Below are positions 44,292 to 53,409 of a DNA stretch of 64,000 nucleotides, piece after piece. Where the stretch lies: contig CAZXCU010000001.1 in NCBI GenBank assembly GCA_964639245.1, positions 868,001 through 932,000 on the forward strand, in the 5' to 3' direction. A model generated the notes under the pieces. The model saw nothing but the letters and a program-made list of their open reading frames with translations, was not told the origin of the DNA and did not search any database. Made by a program: the position numbers and the translations under genes. The stretch's first letter is position 1. Every line of letters starts with the position of its first letter. Origin of the DNA: SB15 sp964639245 (lineage in GTDB: Bacteria; Chloroflexota; Anaerolineae; Aggregatilineales; J027).

Positions 44292-45692
44292 ATGTTTCAA
44301 CGTTGGTTTAAGTTACTGGTTGTCTTTCTGGTTTTCTGGCAAATCATTATCCCTGCTCATGCCCAAGAGGAAAGTGAAACTTACTATCAGCAGGGGTTAG
44401 AACACTTTGCTAACCAAGCATTTGACCAAGCACTCACCGCATTTACTGAAGCCATCGAACTACAACCGACGGTTTCTAAATATTATGTGGCACGCGGACA
44501 AGTTTACTTAGAAACCGGGGTCTTAGCCCCCGCTATCCGCGATTTTGATACGGCAATTGCCCAAGATGAAACCAATGCCCTTGCTTTCTGGTATCGTTCG
44601 GATGCGTATTACCAACTTGGCGATTTAGAAAAAGCTGCTGAAGACTACACCCATGCAACAGAAATTGACCCATCGTATCATGATTTTTATGAGCAGTTGG
44701 CCTTTAATTATGCGCGTATAGGCGATACCGCCCAATACCTTGCTAACCGAACCCATGCGATTGATTTAAAGTATCGCCATGTTTCTGTTCAAAATATGCA
44801 ATACCGCCTTGAGATTAAACGAATTTTGGAGGTGACCTCCGCCACAGGTTTTAATCCGGGCAACGGAGTATTCCTCATTTTAGAGATCAATTTATACAAC
44901 TACACCAGCGAACCTGTTTGTTTTGGAAAACAAGCCATTAAAGCAACCTATGACGAAATCACAGTTGAACCAACCAAAATGTCTCAAGTACAACAGCAAT
45001 ATTATCCAAACAAAGGCTATCTGCCGGGTGAGAAACCTCACTGTATAGACAGGTATCAGATGTTTGATACCTTCCTTGTTTATGATGTGCCAAGCGGTTT
45101 ACCCGCCCTGACCCTAGATTTTCGACCTACAGAAACCACGCAGTTGAAATTCTCCCTCTGGATGAATAAAGAACCAGAACAGGCTGATTATGTTTTTGCA
45201 TTGGCGCAATTGGATGGGCAAGATTATATCGAAATCGTCAATGTTGAAGCCGTTGAAACTATAGGTAAAGTTATAGAGAGCTATCCGCTTTCGATTGAAA
45301 ACTGTTTTGGGACTGCGGATAGAATTTCGCAGGTTGCATATACCCAACAAGAAGAAAATCTCACCGGACAAGAGACCGTGAATACTTATCATGCAGGATT
45401 AGGTTTGCCGATTCCTGTCCCGTATCTGCGGAATTTGCTTCAGGCGGAACTTAGTTTGGGAAGACAAATGAGTTCGATAGACGGTGAAATTTATAGCCTG
45501 ACAGTGACAATGGTTGAACAGGTCGGTGCTGCACCGGGAACACATTCCAATTATCAAATTACATGGGTTTCCGTCAATGCGAATGGCACAGTCGAGGTAA
45601 AAATTGGGGATAATACCTTTTTTGTGCCTTTTTCCGTCGAAAACAGAATACGGGGCAAGGTTGAAACTTTGCCGCCCACACCTTGTAACTAA
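44292..45692 (+). CDS. Secreted TPR-repeat protein
   Basis: The 466-residue product has a signal peptide (FKLLVVFLVFWQIIIPAHA). Three to four TPR repeats follow in residues 30-165 (YYQQGLEHFANQAFDQALTAFTEAI, KYYVARGQVYLETGVLAPAIRDF, AFWYRSDAYYQLGDLEKAAEDYT). The remaining 300 residues form a beta-rich region of unknown type, with PVCFGKQAIKATYDE, LPALTLDFRPTETTQLKFSL and IESYPLSIENCFG. TPRs bind partner proteins outside the cytoplasm. The C-terminal region was not recognised. Confidence 0.7.
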   Translation: MFQRWFKLLVVFLVFWQIIIPAHAQEESETYYQQGLEHFANQAFDQALTAFTEAIELQPTVSKYYVARGQVYLETGVLAPAIRDFDTAIAQDETNALAFWYRSDAYYQLGDLEKAAEDYTHATEIDPSYHDFYEQLAFNYARIGDTAQYLANRTHAIDLKYRHVSVQNMQYRLEIKRILEVTSATGFNPGNGVFLILEINLYNYTSEPVCFGKQAIKATYDEITVEPTKMSQVQQQYYPNKGYLPGEKPHCIDRYQMFDTFLVYDVPSGLPALTLDFRPTETTQLKFSLWMNKEPEQADYVFALAQLDGQDYIEIVNVEAVETIGKVIESYPLSIENCFGTADRISQVAYTQQEENLTGQETVNTYHAGLGLPIPVPYLRNLLQAELSLGRQMSSIDGEIYSLTVTMVEQVGAAPGTHSNYQITWVSVNANGTVEVKIGDNTFFVPFSVENRIRGKVETLPPTPCN

Positions 45693-45695
45693 CAT

Positions 45696-45719
45696 GGCAG
45701 GGGAGGAAATTCCCCTGCC
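45696..45719. terminator. Bidirectional hairpin between convergent genes
   Basis: GGCAGGGGA (45696-45704) pairs perfectly with TCCCCTGCC (45711-45719) around GGAAAT. It sits between the stops of the TPR gene (45692) and the M20 gene (45733). There is no T-run on either strand. Confidence 0.5.
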
Positions 45720-45732
45720 CACAAATTGACAA

Positions 45733-46965
45733 TTACGCAGTCAACCATTTCATTGTTTTGGTCGCCAAGCGGTCAAGCGCTTCCACGCACATCAACAGAT
45801 GTTCCTCTTTGGTGTCTTCCTCTTTGGCATGGGAGAGGCCGCGTAAACTCTGCACGAACAGCATAATCGTTGGTACACCTGCACGGGCAACTTCTGCCGC
45901 GTCGTGTAAGGGGCCGCTGGGCAAACGATGCGAACTTCCGCCGGTGGATTCTTTAATCGCTTCGTCACACATTTCAATGAGTTCGGGATGGAAGGGAATC
46001 GGCGCGATTTCCCAGAGTTTGCTCCATTCCAAGCCGACATTTTCTTCGGCAGCAAATTTTTCGCTGGCATCTTTGGCTTCTTGCAACATTTTCGCCAGTG
46101 ACTCCGCGTTGAGATGACGCTGGTCAAGCGTGATGTCACACTGTCCCACCACCGCCGTCACAATACCCGGTTTGGTAACAACACTCCCCACCGTACAGAC
46201 TCCGCCATTGCGTTTGCCAATTTCACGGATTTCTAAGGCAAGTTTGGCGGCTGCACCCAACGCATCACGCCGTTTGTCCATCGGGGTTGACCCTGCATGA
46301 GCCGATTGTCCGGTAAAACGAATCGCGTGCCGTTCCACACCAAACGTGCCAAGTACCACCCCTAAAGGCAAATCCATGCTTTCCAGCACCGGCCCCTGCT
46401 CGATATGCAGTTCAAGATAGGCCGCCGCGTTTTTAAGTTGTTTGCCGGATTCTTTGACCGTATCCAGATTCAAGCCAAATTGCGCCAGTGCATCGGTCAG
46501 CAAAACCCCGTCCCTATCCTTGAGATGACGCAGCGCATCAGGATTCATCGTCCCAGAAGCCGCACTCGACCCGAACAAACTCCGTCCAAAACGCGCCCCT
46601 TCTTCATCGGCCCAATCCACTAGACGGATGGTCACAGGCGGCGTGCCTTCGCTGGCAATGCGGCGCAACACTTCCACCCCCGCCACCACATTCAAACAGC
46701 CATCCAGCCAACCGCCATTGGGAACCGAATCAATATGCCCGCCGATGAGCATGGCTTTTTCGGATTGCCCGCGCAGGGTATACCACATATTGCCCGCTTC
46801 ATCGGTTTCAATTTCCACAGGCAGTTGTTCCATTTTTGCCCGCAACCATTCACGGGCTTTGACCCATGTATCGGTAAACGCGACCCGTTGTGCGCCATCC
46901 GCATTTCCCGTGAGGGCGCGAAGTTCTTTAAGTTCCTCTACGGTGCGTTGGGGTTGTAAAGCCAT
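45733..46965 (-). CDS. M20-family amidohydrolase (N-carbamoyl-amino acid / allantoate amidohydrolase type)
   Basis: The 410-residue product has the two-metal site of this group: GGHIDSVPNGGWLDGCLNVV (His77, Asp88), DWADEEGARFGRSLFGSSA (Glu121 and Glu122) and YLELHIEQGPVLE with its His. The lid-domain motif SAHAGSTPMDKRRDA is also present. Known members remove the carbamoyl or ureido group from N-carbamoyl-L-amino acids, ureidoglycine or allantoate. The substrate here is open, and no hydantoinase or purine gene is nearby. Confidence 0.85.
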   Translation of the reverse strand: MALQPQRTVEELKELRALTGNADGAQRVAFTDTWVKAREWLRAKMEQLPVEIETDEAGNMWYTLRGQSEKAMLIGGHIDSVPNGGWLDGCLNVVAGVEVLRRIASEGTPPVTIRLVDWADEEGARFGRSLFGSSAASGTMNPDALRHLKDRDGVLLTDALAQFGLNLDTVKESGKQLKNAAAYLELHIEQGPVLESMDLPLGVVLGTFGVERHAIRFTGQSAHAGSTPMDKRRDALGAAAKLALEIREIGKRNGGVCTVGSVVTKPGIVTAVVGQCDITLDQRHLNAESLAKMLQEAKDASEKFAAEENVGLEWSKLWEIAPIPFHPELIEMCDEAIKESTGGSSHRLPSGPLHDAAEVARAGVPTIMLFVQSLRGLSHAKEEDTKEEHLLMCVEALDRLATKTMKWLTA

Positions 46966-47143
46966 TTTAAATTTCTCCGTTTTTCATCAAAATTCCTATA
47001 ACTTTAGCGCTATCATGACCACATCTCAAAAAAATAGATTGGAATAGACCACCCTATGCCAATTTGAGGTGAAAAGATGGTTTGAAAAGCCAACATTCTT
47101 TATAATGGTCACGGATACAAAGATTTTTTGAGGAGCTATATTT

Positions 47144-49045
47144 ATGGATGCGTTTGCCCCCCCGACGACGGAATGGTACTACCCTGCGGATGACATCGTA
47201 AAAAATGCCCATGTCCCCGATTATGAGGCTGAATACAAAGAGGCCATGCAGGATATTGAAGCGTTCTGGGCGAAACGGGCTGCCAAATTAGACTGGTTCA
47301 AGCCATTTGAAAAGGTTTTGGATGCCAGCCAAGCCCCTTTTTATAAATGGTTTGTGGGTGGAAAAATTAATATTGCCCACAACGCCGTAGACCGTCATGT
47401 CAAAACATGGCGTAAAAATAAAGTCGCGCTCATCTGGGAAGGCGAACCCGGTGACAAGCGGACGTTTTCGTACTGGCGGTTGTATCAAGAAGTCAATCGG
47501 TTTGCGAATGTGCTGAAAAGCATGGGGGTTCGCAAAGGGGATCGGGTCACGATTTATATGGGGCGTATCCCGGAATTGCCGATTGCAATGTTGGCTTGTG
47601 CGAAATTGGGCGCGGTGCATAGTGTGGTTTACGGTGGTTTTTCTGAACAAGCGCTGGCAGACCGCATTGAAGACGCGCAAAGCCGTGTTGTGATTACCTG
47701 CGACGGGGCATGGCTGCGCGGAAAAATTGTCAATTTAAAGGCCGTTGTCAATGAAGCCATTCACCGTTCGCCCATTGTTGAGCATGTGATTGTGGTCAAA
47801 CGCACGGGTCAGGATGTGCATATGGAACAGGGGCGCGATTATTGGTATCACGACCTTGCCGCTCTGCCCATCGCCAGCACCAAATGTGAAACCGAAGTGA
47901 TGGATGCCGAAGACCCCTTATTCATCCTGTATACCAGTGGCACCACCGGCAAACCCAAAGGCATTTTACACACCCACGGCGGGTATCAGGTCTATACCTC
48001 TACTACGCTGGAATGGACATTTGATATTAAGGATGATGACCGTTGGTGGTGTGCGGCGGATCCGGGGTGGATTACCGGACACAGTTATATTGTGTATGCG
48101 CCGTTAATTCTAGGCGCAACCAGCTTCATGTACGAAGGCGCACCGGATTTCCCCTATCCCAGTCGCTGGTGGAAATTGGTCGAAGAATATGGCATTTCGA
48201 TTTTGTATACCGCCCCGACAGCCATTCGTGGGCTGATGCGTTTCGGAGAAGCATGGCCTAATCGTTATGATTTGAGTAGTTTACGCCTATTGGGGTCGGT
48301 GGGTGAACCCATTAATCCCGAAGCATGGCGCTGGTATCACCAGCATATTGGTAAAGGTCGCTGCCCCATCATGGATACATGGTGGCAAACCGAAACCGGC
48401 GGATTCATGATTACGCCGTTGCCATCCGTTGGACTCAAACCCGGCAGCGCAACCCGCCCCTTCCCCGGCATTGAAGTGGATGTGGTAGATGAGGATGGCA
48501 AGACCTGTGCGCCCGGTGTGGATGGCAAATTGGTGGTGAAAAAGCCATGGCCCGGCATGTTGCGGACGGTGTACGGCGACCCTGACCGCTATGTGAAACA
48601 ATATTGGACAGAATACGAAAAACAGGGCTGGTACTTGGCAGGCGACTCGGCGCGTAAAGATGAAGATGGTTATATCTGGGTCATCGGGCGCATTGATGAT
48701 GTTATCAAGGTCAGCGGTTATCGTCTGGGAACTGCCGAAATTGAATCTGGCTTGGTGAGCCATCCGGCGGTTGCCGAATCGGCTGTGATTGGTGTTCCCG
48801 ATGAAGTCAAAGGCCATGCCATTTACGCTTACTGCATTTTGCGGGCGGGTTTTACGGGCAATATGGAATTGGAGGACAAACTCAAAGACCATATCCGCCA
48901 CGAAGTTGGCCCGATTGCGGTTCCTTCCCACATTCATTTTGTGGACAAACTCCCCAAAACCCGTTCGGGCAAAATTATGCGGCGTGTCCTCAAGGCACGG
49001 GCGCAGGGCTTGCCTGAAGGGGATTTGAGTACCTTAGAAGAATAA
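47144..49045 (+). CDS. acsA: Acetyl-CoA synthetase
   Basis: The 633-residue product has the ANL-family motifs: LYTSGTTGKPKGILHTHGG (P-loop), WWQTETGGFMITPLP, YLAGDSARKDEDGYIWVIGR, DVIKVSGYRLGTAEIES, and the C-terminal acetylation motif KTRSGKIMRR with the catalytic Lys. Its N terminus, WYYPADDIVKNAHVPDYEAEY, and overall length are those of AMP-forming acetate:CoA ligase, which activates acetate through acetyl-AMP in the cytosol. TGAGGAG precedes the ATG, and TATAAT at 47101-47106 is a plausible -10 box. Confidence 0.9.
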   Translation: MDAFAPPTTEWYYPADDIVKNAHVPDYEAEYKEAMQDIEAFWAKRAAKLDWFKPFEKVLDASQAPFYKWFVGGKINIAHNAVDRHVKTWRKNKVALIWEGEPGDKRTFSYWRLYQEVNRFANVLKSMGVRKGDRVTIYMGRIPELPIAMLACAKLGAVHSVVYGGFSEQALADRIEDAQSRVVITCDGAWLRGKIVNLKAVVNEAIHRSPIVEHVIVVKRTGQDVHMEQGRDYWYHDLAALPIASTKCETEVMDAEDPLFILYTSGTTGKPKGILHTHGGYQVYTSTTLEWTFDIKDDDRWWCAADPGWITGHSYIVYAPLILGATSFMYEGAPDFPYPSRWWKLVEEYGISILYTAPTAIRGLMRFGEAWPNRYDLSSLRLLGSVGEPINPEAWRWYHQHIGKGRCPIMDTWWQTETGGFMITPLPSVGLKPGSATRPFPGIEVDVVDEDGKTCAPGVDGKLVVKKPWPGMLRTVYGDPDRYVKQYWTEYEKQGWYLAGDSARKDEDGYIWVIGRIDDVIKVSGYRLGTAEIESGLVSHPAVAESAVIGVPDEVKGHAIYAYCILRAGFTGNMELEDKLKDHIRHEVGPIAVPSHIHFVDKLPKTRSGKIMRRVLKARAQGLPEGDLSTLEE

Positions 49046-49146
49046 AACCTGCTTTTCCGGGGCAGTATTGTGTGATGCTGCCCCCACCTTCATCAGAAAT
49101 TTATACGTCTCCCCCATAATACAAATAAATACTGGTGGAGTCTGCC

Positions 49147-50250
49147 ATGCGAATCTTGGTATTTTTTCTCTCGCTTGGTTTTCTTTTGGTCGTATTTTCG
49201 GCAAGTGACGCGGCGCAAGATTGTGCAGACGGGTTGTGGCATGTAAATGGGGTTTGTGTTCCTGCCACTGAATTGCAATTGGAGGACGGCTGGAATTCGA
49301 TTTTGCCAGCAGGTGAAACCTCCTGCGCTCACGGCACATCGTTTGAATTCTGGATACGTCCCGGTAGCAGTGACGATTTGTTGGTGTATTTTGAGGGCGG
49401 CGGCGGGTGCTGGAACGCCGAAACCTGTCAAGTGGGCAGCAGTTGGTACAACCAGTCGGTGCAGGAAAATCAGGCGAACCGCAACCGCAGTGGTATTTTT
49501 GACATGAATAATCCCGAAAATCCCTTTCAAGACTATACCTATGTGTATGTCCCTTCCTGCACAGGCGATGTGTATATGGGCGCAAAATACAAAGATTATG
49601 GGGAGGGTGTCGAAATCTATCATCATGGCTTTTACAATTTGCAAGCAGCGTTGAATTTTGTCTTTGAGGCCATCAAGCAACCTGAGTCGGTTTTTGTGAC
49701 CGGATGCAGCGCAGGGAGTGTCGGGTCAGCCATTGCCGCCCCCTACTTGATTCAACATTATCCCGATATACCCGTCTATCAATTGGGCGATTCATTGGGC
49801 GCGATTTTTGATACACCGGACGATATGGATGTTTTGTGGGGGGTACAGGCGAGTTTGCCCGCGTGGATTCCTGAAATGCCGCCTGCCACCGCGTTCACTA
49901 TGAGCGCTTATTATCGTGCGCTGGCAAATTTTTATCCTGGCTATGTGTTCGGGCAGGTCAACTCATTATATGACCGGGTGCAGCAGCGCTATTTCAGTAT
50001 CGGACAATATGACCCTGCCGCCTTTTTAGCCGAATCGCTGGACAATACGCTCACAAGCATTGCTAACAACGCACCGAATTTCCGCGCCTACACCGCCGAA
50101 GGCGATGTTCACTGCCTGACTCCCCGTGCTGAATTTTATGAATATGAAGTCAATGGGGTGCGCCTGGTGGACTGGGTAGCCGCTTATGCTCAAGGGGAGG
50201 ATGTAGAGACGATCCACTGCGAAAATTGCGAACGGGTTTATCAGGAGTAA
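49147..50250 (+). CDS. Secreted pectinacetylesterase-like serine hydrolase
   Basis: The 367-residue product has a signal peptide (MRILVFFLSLGFLLVVFSASDAA). It has the PAE/Notum-type oxyanion motif DLLVYFEGGGGCWNAETC and the nucleophile motif VTGCSAGSVGS (Ser188). Later Asp and His residues (YQLGDSLG, VHCLTPRAEF) could complete the triad. Family members remove acetyl groups from polysaccharides or lipid groups from proteins outside the cell. The start at 49147 fits a GGTGGAG ribosome site. It follows acsA, so released acetate could in principle feed it, but this link is speculative. Confidence 0.75.
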   Translation: MRILVFFLSLGFLLVVFSASDAAQDCADGLWHVNGVCVPATELQLEDGWNSILPAGETSCAHGTSFEFWIRPGSSDDLLVYFEGGGGCWNAETCQVGSSWYNQSVQENQANRNRSGIFDMNNPENPFQDYTYVYVPSCTGDVYMGAKYKDYGEGVEIYHHGFYNLQAALNFVFEAIKQPESVFVTGCSAGSVGSAIAAPYLIQHYPDIPVYQLGDSLGAIFDTPDDMDVLWGVQASLPAWIPEMPPATAFTMSAYYRALANFYPGYVFGQVNSLYDRVQQRYFSIGQYDPAAFLAESLDNTLTSIANNAPNFRAYTAEGDVHCLTPRAEFYEYEVNGVRLVDWVAAYAQGEDVETIHCENCERVYQE

Positions 50251-50273
50251 AGGCAAAACGGTTTGTGATATTT

Positions 50274-51356
50274 TCACTTTACCTTCGGCGTTTCAAAACT
50301 TTCGGCAAAGTCATTGATAAATTCTGGTTGCAGATAAGTCAGGACATCGTGTACCTGTGCGACCTTTGTTTTGAGCGCCCGATAGGGAATAAATTTACAG
50401 ATCTTATTCAGGGGTGGCTTGAGATGGGTAAAGGCCGGGCGGTTGATTTCGCTGAAAACTTTGGTGCGGCGTTCATCCGGTGCGACGATATACAGGCGAA
50501 TGTGAATATTCGGGTGCATCGAAACCAGATCCGCCATCCGAAGCAACCCCGAATAAACTGCACTGGTATGCTCAATTTCAAACGCGGCGATGATGGCATT
50601 TTCGCGCAGCCACAGCACATCAATCAATTCAATCGTGCGGTTGGTGGCAGCATCAAATTGGCGGGGCAGGCTGTCCAGCAATCGCGGGATGCTTTGAAAA
50701 TATTGCCCCTCAAATTCGCGGTGACGGTCATTGCGGGCGACCCACACATCCAGACCCATTTTGCTGCCCGTTTCGAGCAGCAGCCATTGAATTTCATCAT
50801 GCGTGGCGGATTCAACCGTTTCTTCGGGCAGTTCCTCGACATCTTCCGGCACGGTCACTGCTCCGGTGACGGATTCATACAAAGCCAGCGCCAATTTATC
50901 GGGGTCAAGTTCGCGGAAAATGGGGTCTTCGCTGGCGTTTTCCAGTGCGGCAATGATCACCGCCGCATCTTCAGGGGTTTCCTGCACGGGGGCGCTGCGA
51001 AAATGGATTGTCCAGCCTCGCGGGTCAGTGAGATTTTGAAAATAGGCCAATTCGCTGCGTAAATCGGTCACGGGGATGCCATATTCCGGCAGCAGCGCCA
51101 GCATCACCCGCACAGGCACACGCGCCGAAAAAACACGCTCCGACCAGATGGGTTTATAGCCTTTGTAGGGTGCGCCCGTGACTTCCATCAGGGCAACATA
51201 GCGCGAAAGTCCGGTCAGGTAGACTAGCACAATGTCGCCGGCTTGCATCTGCTGGACGGTTGCCCATCGCCGTTCGGGGAACCCCGCCACCGTTCCACCC
51301 GCGTTAAGGAATTCCTGCCATGTCTGCCATGAATAGAGCTGCGTCCAGTAATTCAT
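50274..51356 (-). CDS. EVE-like (PUA-fold) plus PD-(D/E)XK-like nuclease fusion, possible modification-dependent restriction enzyme
   Basis: The 360-residue protein has an N-terminal EVE/PUA-like domain (residues 1-120): NYWTQLYSWQTWQEF, GFPERRWATVQQMQAGDIVL, VYLTGLSRYVALMEV. Residues 185-330 resemble a restriction-endonuclease fold: HDEIQWLLLETGSKMGLDVW, ELIDVLWLRENAIIAAFEIE with Asp246, Glu260 and Glu262, then HTSAVYSGLLRMADLVSMHP and RLYIVAPDERRTKVFSEI. The usual Lys of the nuclease motif is replaced by Glu262, as in ExE variants. EVE domains bind modified bases and are often fused to nucleases, so cleavage of modified foreign DNA is the likely role. It is convergent with the esterase gene. 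Confidence 0.6.
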   Translation of the reverse strand: MNYWTQLYSWQTWQEFLNAGGTVAGFPERRWATVQQMQAGDIVLVYLTGLSRYVALMEVTGAPYKGYKPIWSERVFSARVPVRVMLALLPEYGIPVTDLRSELAYFQNLTDPRGWTIHFRSAPVQETPEDAAVIIAALENASEDPIFRELDPDKLALALYESVTGAVTVPEDVEELPEETVESATHDEIQWLLLETGSKMGLDVWVARNDRHREFEGQYFQSIPRLLDSLPRQFDAATNRTIELIDVLWLRENAIIAAFEIEHTSAVYSGLLRMADLVSMHPNIHIRLYIVAPDERRTKVFSEINRPAFTHLKPPLNKICKFIPYRALKTKVAQVHDVLTYLQPEFINDFAESFETPKVK

Positions 51357-51379
51357 GCCCTTATTTTAACACGGGCGTT

Positions 51380-52615
51380 CTATCCTACTCCAACCGTTTT
51401 TTGCCAGATTATTAAATTGCCAGCATAGTCCGCGCTGGCGAGATAATTGCCATCGGGACTCCATTGAAGAAAAGTTACTATCTCTTCATGTTGATGCAGC
51501 GTAGCCACCTGCTGTTCTAACTCGATATCCCAAATGTGAACTTCGTGATATCTATTTTCGCTAAAAGGATCAACAGGCGTTTCAGCAAAATACTTCCCAT
51601 CATGGGTAAGTGATGTGAGGATTGTGGTATCATCAAAATCAATTTGAAATAATAATTTTTGTCCAAATTTATCCCAAAAGTATATATGGCGTAACTCAGC
51701 GATAAGGCAATAATTTCCTTCTTTATCCCACCCATAAGCATAATGAGTTCTAATATCTGGCATATCAAAAACGCTGATGGCTTGTTCGCTCTCAAAATCC
51801 CATAAAGTGAGATAGCCTGTAAAGCGCTGTGTATCTGCATGACGAGTAGTGATTAAAGTGCCGTTAGGATTCCATTTAGCTTCCCATAAAGTCATTTTGG
51901 TGATAGAGGTCATTTTTTTAATCAATTTATTGGATGAAACTTCCCAGATTTGAAGCTCTAAACCATTAGCGATAGCGAGATATTCCCCATTTGGACTCCA
52001 TGTTGTGTCATAGGCATTGGATGAATAAATCGAGGCAGTATTTGACTCAAGAAATTTCCATACTTTTCCATCATAAGCAATTGAATCGCTCATTGGACTC
52101 CATACAAAAACATCAATATTTGTATTGGTTAAGACTGCGCGTAAATTACCTGTACTATCCCATATTTTCAGTGTTTTATCTTGACTGTAGGTTGCCAGAT
52201 ATACCCCATTTGGACTCCAATCCGCCTGTAGTATGAGATCTGTATAACCTTGCAGGATTGCAACAGGTTGTTGTGCTGCTAATGACCAGATTTCTATTGT
52301 CGGTGCATTGCTATACCAGATTGCAATCAGTTCACTATTGGGATGCCATTGCCAGTTCACCTCACTTGCTGCTGTATCTAACAGGACATTACCAGTGGCT
52401 ACCTCGTAGACTCTCATTCTGCTTGAATTTCTTTCGATTGTTCCGTCCAGCATATACGCGATAATTTTTTGGCTGTCAGGACTCCATTGCATCGGTTGGT
52501 TAGTATTCGCATCAATAGGGAGGTTGAGTTGGAGAATGTCTATCCATGTGACGTTATTTTGGACGGGTAAAAAGGAACTTATTAAAAAGATAGCCAAGCT
52601 GATTCTTATTAGCAT
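51380..52615 (-). CDS. Secreted WD40-repeat beta-propeller protein
   Basis: The 411-residue product has a signal peptide (MLIRISLAIFLISSFLPV) and at least seven WD40-type repeats, for example LILQADWSPNGVYLATYSQDKTLKIWDSTG-type blades (PNGVYLATYSQDKTLKIWD, SPNGEYLAIANGLELQIWE, SPDGNYLASADYAGNLIIWQ). The repeats carry the W-S-P-(D/N)-G-x-Y pattern. It is probably an extracytoplasmic binding scaffold with no catalytic residues. The gene is AT-richer than its neighbours. Confidence 0.75.
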   Translation of the reverse strand: MLIRISLAIFLISSFLPVQNNVTWIDILQLNLPIDANTNQPMQWSPDSQKIIAYMLDGTIERNSSRMRVYEVATGNVLLDTAASEVNWQWHPNSELIAIWYSNAPTIEIWSLAAQQPVAILQGYTDLILQADWSPNGVYLATYSQDKTLKIWDSTGNLRAVLTNTNIDVFVWSPMSDSIAYDGKVWKFLESNTASIYSSNAYDTTWSPNGEYLAIANGLELQIWEVSSNKLIKKMTSITKMTLWEAKWNPNGTLITTRHADTQRFTGYLTLWDFESEQAISVFDMPDIRTHYAYGWDKEGNYCLIAELRHIYFWDKFGQKLLFQIDFDDTTILTSLTHDGKYFAETPVDPFSENRYHEVHIWDIELEQQVATLHQHEEIVTFLQWSPDGNYLASADYAGNLIIWQKTVGVG

Positions 52616-52623
52616 AAAAATCC

Positions 52624-53079
52624 TTATGGGGTAGCCAGAGGTGAAATGAGAGAAATTCTGTCCCCGAAACGCTTCATGTCATCAATGTTAATGGTCAATA
52701 GGGTGTCAATGCCGTGTACCAGCATCGTGGCAACGATATTGGCATCATGAATTTGCTTGCCAATTGTCGGATATTCTTTCAAAAGTTGCAGCAGTTGCTC
52801 GGTGGTTTGTTGAGTTTCGTCTGCGGCACGGAACAATGTCTGGATGTTTTGTACATACTTAATGCGTTGTTCTATAGACATTTGAATTTGGAGCGTGTTG
52901 GGATGCGTCGCTTGAACCAGATATTCTCGAATGATTTGGCGACTAATCCATAATTCAATATTATCATTCCACATTTTATCCACAATAGCGAGACATTCTT
53001 TATGATGTGGTAATGTGCTGTATATCGCTCGTAACAGCACATTCGTATCAACAAACGCTTTAGCGCCCCTCATCGTCAT
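52624..53079 (-). CDS. PIN-domain ribonuclease toxin (VapC-like)
   Basis: The 151-residue protein has Asp11 in AFVDTNVLLRAIY, Glu in IIREYLVQA and the later Asp residues in IHDANIVATMLVHGIDTLLT and NIDDMKRF. It starts inside the antitoxin gene (20-base overlap). GAGGATTGGT precedes the ATG at 53079; an ATG 6 bases on is an alternative. It is the toxin half of a VapBC-like module. Confidence 0.8.
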   Translation of the reverse strand: MTMRGAKAFVDTNVLLRAIYSTLPHHKECLAIVDKMWNDNIELWISRQIIREYLVQATHPNTLQIQMSIEQRIKYVQNIQTLFRAADETQQTTEQLLQLLKEYPTIGKQIHDANIVATMLVHGIDTLLTINIDDMKRFGDRISLISPLATP

Positions 53080-53287
53080 ACCAATCCTCGCGCCTCACGG
53101 ATGGTTCATTTTTCATCGGAATATCGCTCACTATTGCGTTGAGTAACGCCTTGCGTTCTTGGTTTGTTAATTCGCGCTGTTGAGAGACCCCCTGCAAATG
53201 GGCAATTAAGTCGGCTTTTTTATCGGGTGGAAGCTGCTTGGCTAATTCGACCAGTGTTTCAAATGGAATTTGCAATGTCACCGTCAT
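53060..53287 (-). CDS. Antitoxin partner of the PIN toxin
   Basis: The 75-residue protein (VTLQIPFETLVELAKQLPPDKKADLIAHL...) has a helical N-terminal half and a polar, acidic tail ending REDWYDDEGR, the usual shape of small VapB-like or DUF2281-like antitoxins. Its overlap with the toxin gene supports the pairing. Confidence 0.65.
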   Translation of the reverse strand: MTVTLQIPFETLVELAKQLPPDKKADLIAHLQGVSQQRELTNQERKALLNAIVSDIPMKNEPSVRREDWYDDEGR

Positions 53288-53409
53288 GGCTTATTTCCTC
53301 CTAATTACAAGCATAACCCATCCTGTTATTTTACAGCACTTTCATTGGTTTAACCGCCGTTCAATGGTATATTTACCCGCAACAAAATGTTGCTATAAGG
53401 ATTGTGTTT

